From Acanthornis magna (lineage: Eukaryota > Chordata > Aves > Passeriformes > Acanthizidae), in the NCBI GenBank assembly GCA_036785705.1, contig JAWUZG010000056.1, forward strand, positions 1,365,001-1,429,000: DNA of 64,000 bases, given 5' to 3'. Below the pieces are notes generated by a model. The model made no database searches, was not told the origin of the DNA, and saw only the letters and a program-made list of their open reading frames with translations. The position numbers were made by a program, and so were the translations under genes. The first letter of the stretch is position 1, and each line of letters opens with the position of its first letter. Below, one piece after another: positions 62,401 through 64,000 of this stretch.

Positions 62401-64000
62401 CTGAAACAAAAAAAGACTCCAAGTGAGTGGAAAGTAATATTTACAAACAGCTCCATTTACATGACAAAGTTACACTAGAAGGTATTAACAACATATTAAT
62501 TTCTGTATGAGAATTAGGTTTTTGAAAAGTTAAATATTCTAGTGAGCAAAGACTACTTTAAAGGAAAAAGGTCCTTCCTCTGAAGAAGCACATTTATATA
62601 TACTATTAAATGCCGTAGGTGATACAAGCTTTTAATCAAGGTACAACAGGTATTTTTCTGTAAAGGAGCTAAATCTCTCTGGCATTTTAATTTCCAAATG
62701 GATCCACAGTACCTTTCTTAAGAGAAATATTTCATTTTGCCTTCTGCTTTTACACACTGGGAAGAAGAGCAAGACTAATCCTAAGAACAAGCTTCTAGAC
62801 ATGAGGCTTTATTGCTTTCTCAGGGGTGTGTGTTTATTTGGTCATGAAAAAAGTTACAGGAGTTGGGAAGTATCCCCCTAGAACAGCAGCTTCCAGACAA
62901 AATATGACCAACCAGTGAACTTAGAAAATGTGGAACAACAGCAATACATATTGCAATTGAGTGGAAAAAAAATCAGCACCTACAGAGAGGAAAACTAAGG
63001 TAAGTAAACCTTAAAATACACAGTATTTCTTGTGATTTATGCAACCAAGGCAAAAATCTCTTCTGTTCTTTTAGAGTTCTGTACTACCGAGCACCTCAAA
63101 ATGAGAGAAAACCCTTCTGCTCCTGTTCTTCAGTCAGTCCCACTGAAATACAGAATAACACACAGAGCTCATAAGCCTGGCTGAGGGGGAGAAACCATGA
63201 CAAAAAATAAAACCACCCCACCACTAAACAAAAAAGCTCCACCTAGAATAATTCAGCCTATCTATATCAAGTACTGAACAAGTAAGTCGATGAGTCTGCT
63301 TTTCTACTTCATCTAAAATTTCCAAGATGTTTATTTCTTCAGTTTCCTTCCAGACACTATGAACATCTACAAACACATTCTTTTTGGACAGAAGTGTCAG
63401 AAAAGTATTTCTGGAAGAATATGAAGCAGCTGTGACCATTGTCTAATACCTGAAACATCATTCCTGTTTGCCTGAAGTCCACAGTGAGGTTTTATATTCT
63501 ACAAGGTCTTAATTGTAGGACCAAATTACTTCTTACTAAGAATTAAATATCAGTAACAGTTACTTGATGCTAAAGCCTCCACATACTCCTCTGTCTTCTC
63601 TGGCCAGTAGTATCAAATAATATGTTTAGCTGCACACTAGAATCTGTAGACTATTCTTCTAAGGCTATTCATTTTCATATGCCTTTGGATTTAATTATGC
63701 AGATATCTGAAATTCCACTAGTTTTTCTTAACAGACCGGTATGATGGATGAACCTTGTAATTAAACATGCAAATAACAGGAAACTCATCTGATTAAACAA
63801 AAGCTACAGAAAGGCAGGGCTTCAGACAACTAATTTCTCAGTTTACTAAGCCCCTCTGTATAGAGCACTATCAGACAAGAAGGGATTTCTCTAACACCAA
63901 GTATCTGAAATCCTACAGAAAAAGGTTGTTTATATGCATTATCTGCATATTACTACTATTTGTACCCACTGTTCACAGGTTAGCTGAAAAGGAAGCATCA
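62401..64000 (-). other. UBE2Q2: UBE2Q2 upstream intron, runs off the window
   Basis: I searched the - strand for the preceding exon, expected to end in a Gln-Asp-His-Leu-Asn-like sequence, and for the acidic Glu-rich exon. Neither is present, so they lie beyond the right edge. A 71-codon frame at 63224-63439 has no recognisable similarity. Confidence 0.7.

Noticed and set aside
63224..63439. 71-codon minus-strand frame considered as an upstream UBE2Q2 exon
   Set aside because: It does not match any part of UBE2Q2 and has no suitable splice pair in the required phase.
1..64000. tRNA, rRNA, CRISPR, operon-like or prokaryotic features
   Set aside because: Nothing resembling them was seen by eye. 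The window is vertebrate nuclear DNA with spliced genes. A tRNAscan or Infernal run would be needed to exclude small RNAs fully.

Overview
The window looks like a piece of a bird genome. It holds three spliced protein-coding genes that I could reconstruct exon by exon: NRG4 (+ strand, complete coding region), FBXO22 (- strand, complete coding region) and UBE2Q2 (- strand, the last eight coding exons and the 3' UTR; the 5' part lies beyond base 64000). The only interspersed repeat I recognise with confidence is one 5'-truncated CR1 LINE at about 42.84-43.68 kb. Compact introns, few repeats and a CR1 element point to a bird. From general knowledge, UBE2Q2, FBXO22 and NRG4 are also neighbours on human chromosome 15, with NRG4 convergent to the other two, as seen here.

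Layout. Bases 1-13.2 kb: AT-rich DNA in which I find no exon. 13.25-14.42 kb: a very GC-rich CpG island with a small minisatellite, a CCAAT box and good splice donors on both strands; this is the likely NRG4 promoter and perhaps a divergent promoter. 14.5-35.2 kb: NRG4, with a tiny start exon (10 coding bases), an EGF exon, an EGF plus membrane exon and two short tail exons, giving 116 residues. 35.2-42.8 kb: intergenic or 3' UTR DNA. 42.84-43.68 kb: CR1. 43.96-48.67 kb: FBXO22 in seven coding exons (393 residues), starting in a second CpG island at 48.2-49.05 kb. 48.87-50.46 kb: UBE2Q2 3' UTR. 50.46-62.4 kb: eight UBE2Q2 coding exons (179 residues, including the catalytic cysteine). 62.4-64 kb: UBE2Q2 intron.

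The genes are not an operon and do not form one pathway. UBE2Q2 (ubiquitin-conjugating enzyme) and FBXO22 (substrate receptor of an SCF ubiquitin ligase) are both in the ubiquitin system and lie in tandem: the UBE2Q2 poly(A) signal is only about 214 bases from the FBXO22 start codon. NRG4 encodes a membrane-anchored EGF-family ligand of ErbB4.

I found no RNA gene, CRISPR array or clearly new biological system. The most useful observations are the exact gene models, the tight UBE2Q2/FBXO22 junction with a CTCF-like site, a duplicated splice-donor region in FBXO22, two possible NRG4 tails, and possible divergent transcription from the NRG4 island. All exon calls rest on reading frames, splice-site phase and recalled human proteins, with no transcript data or database search.
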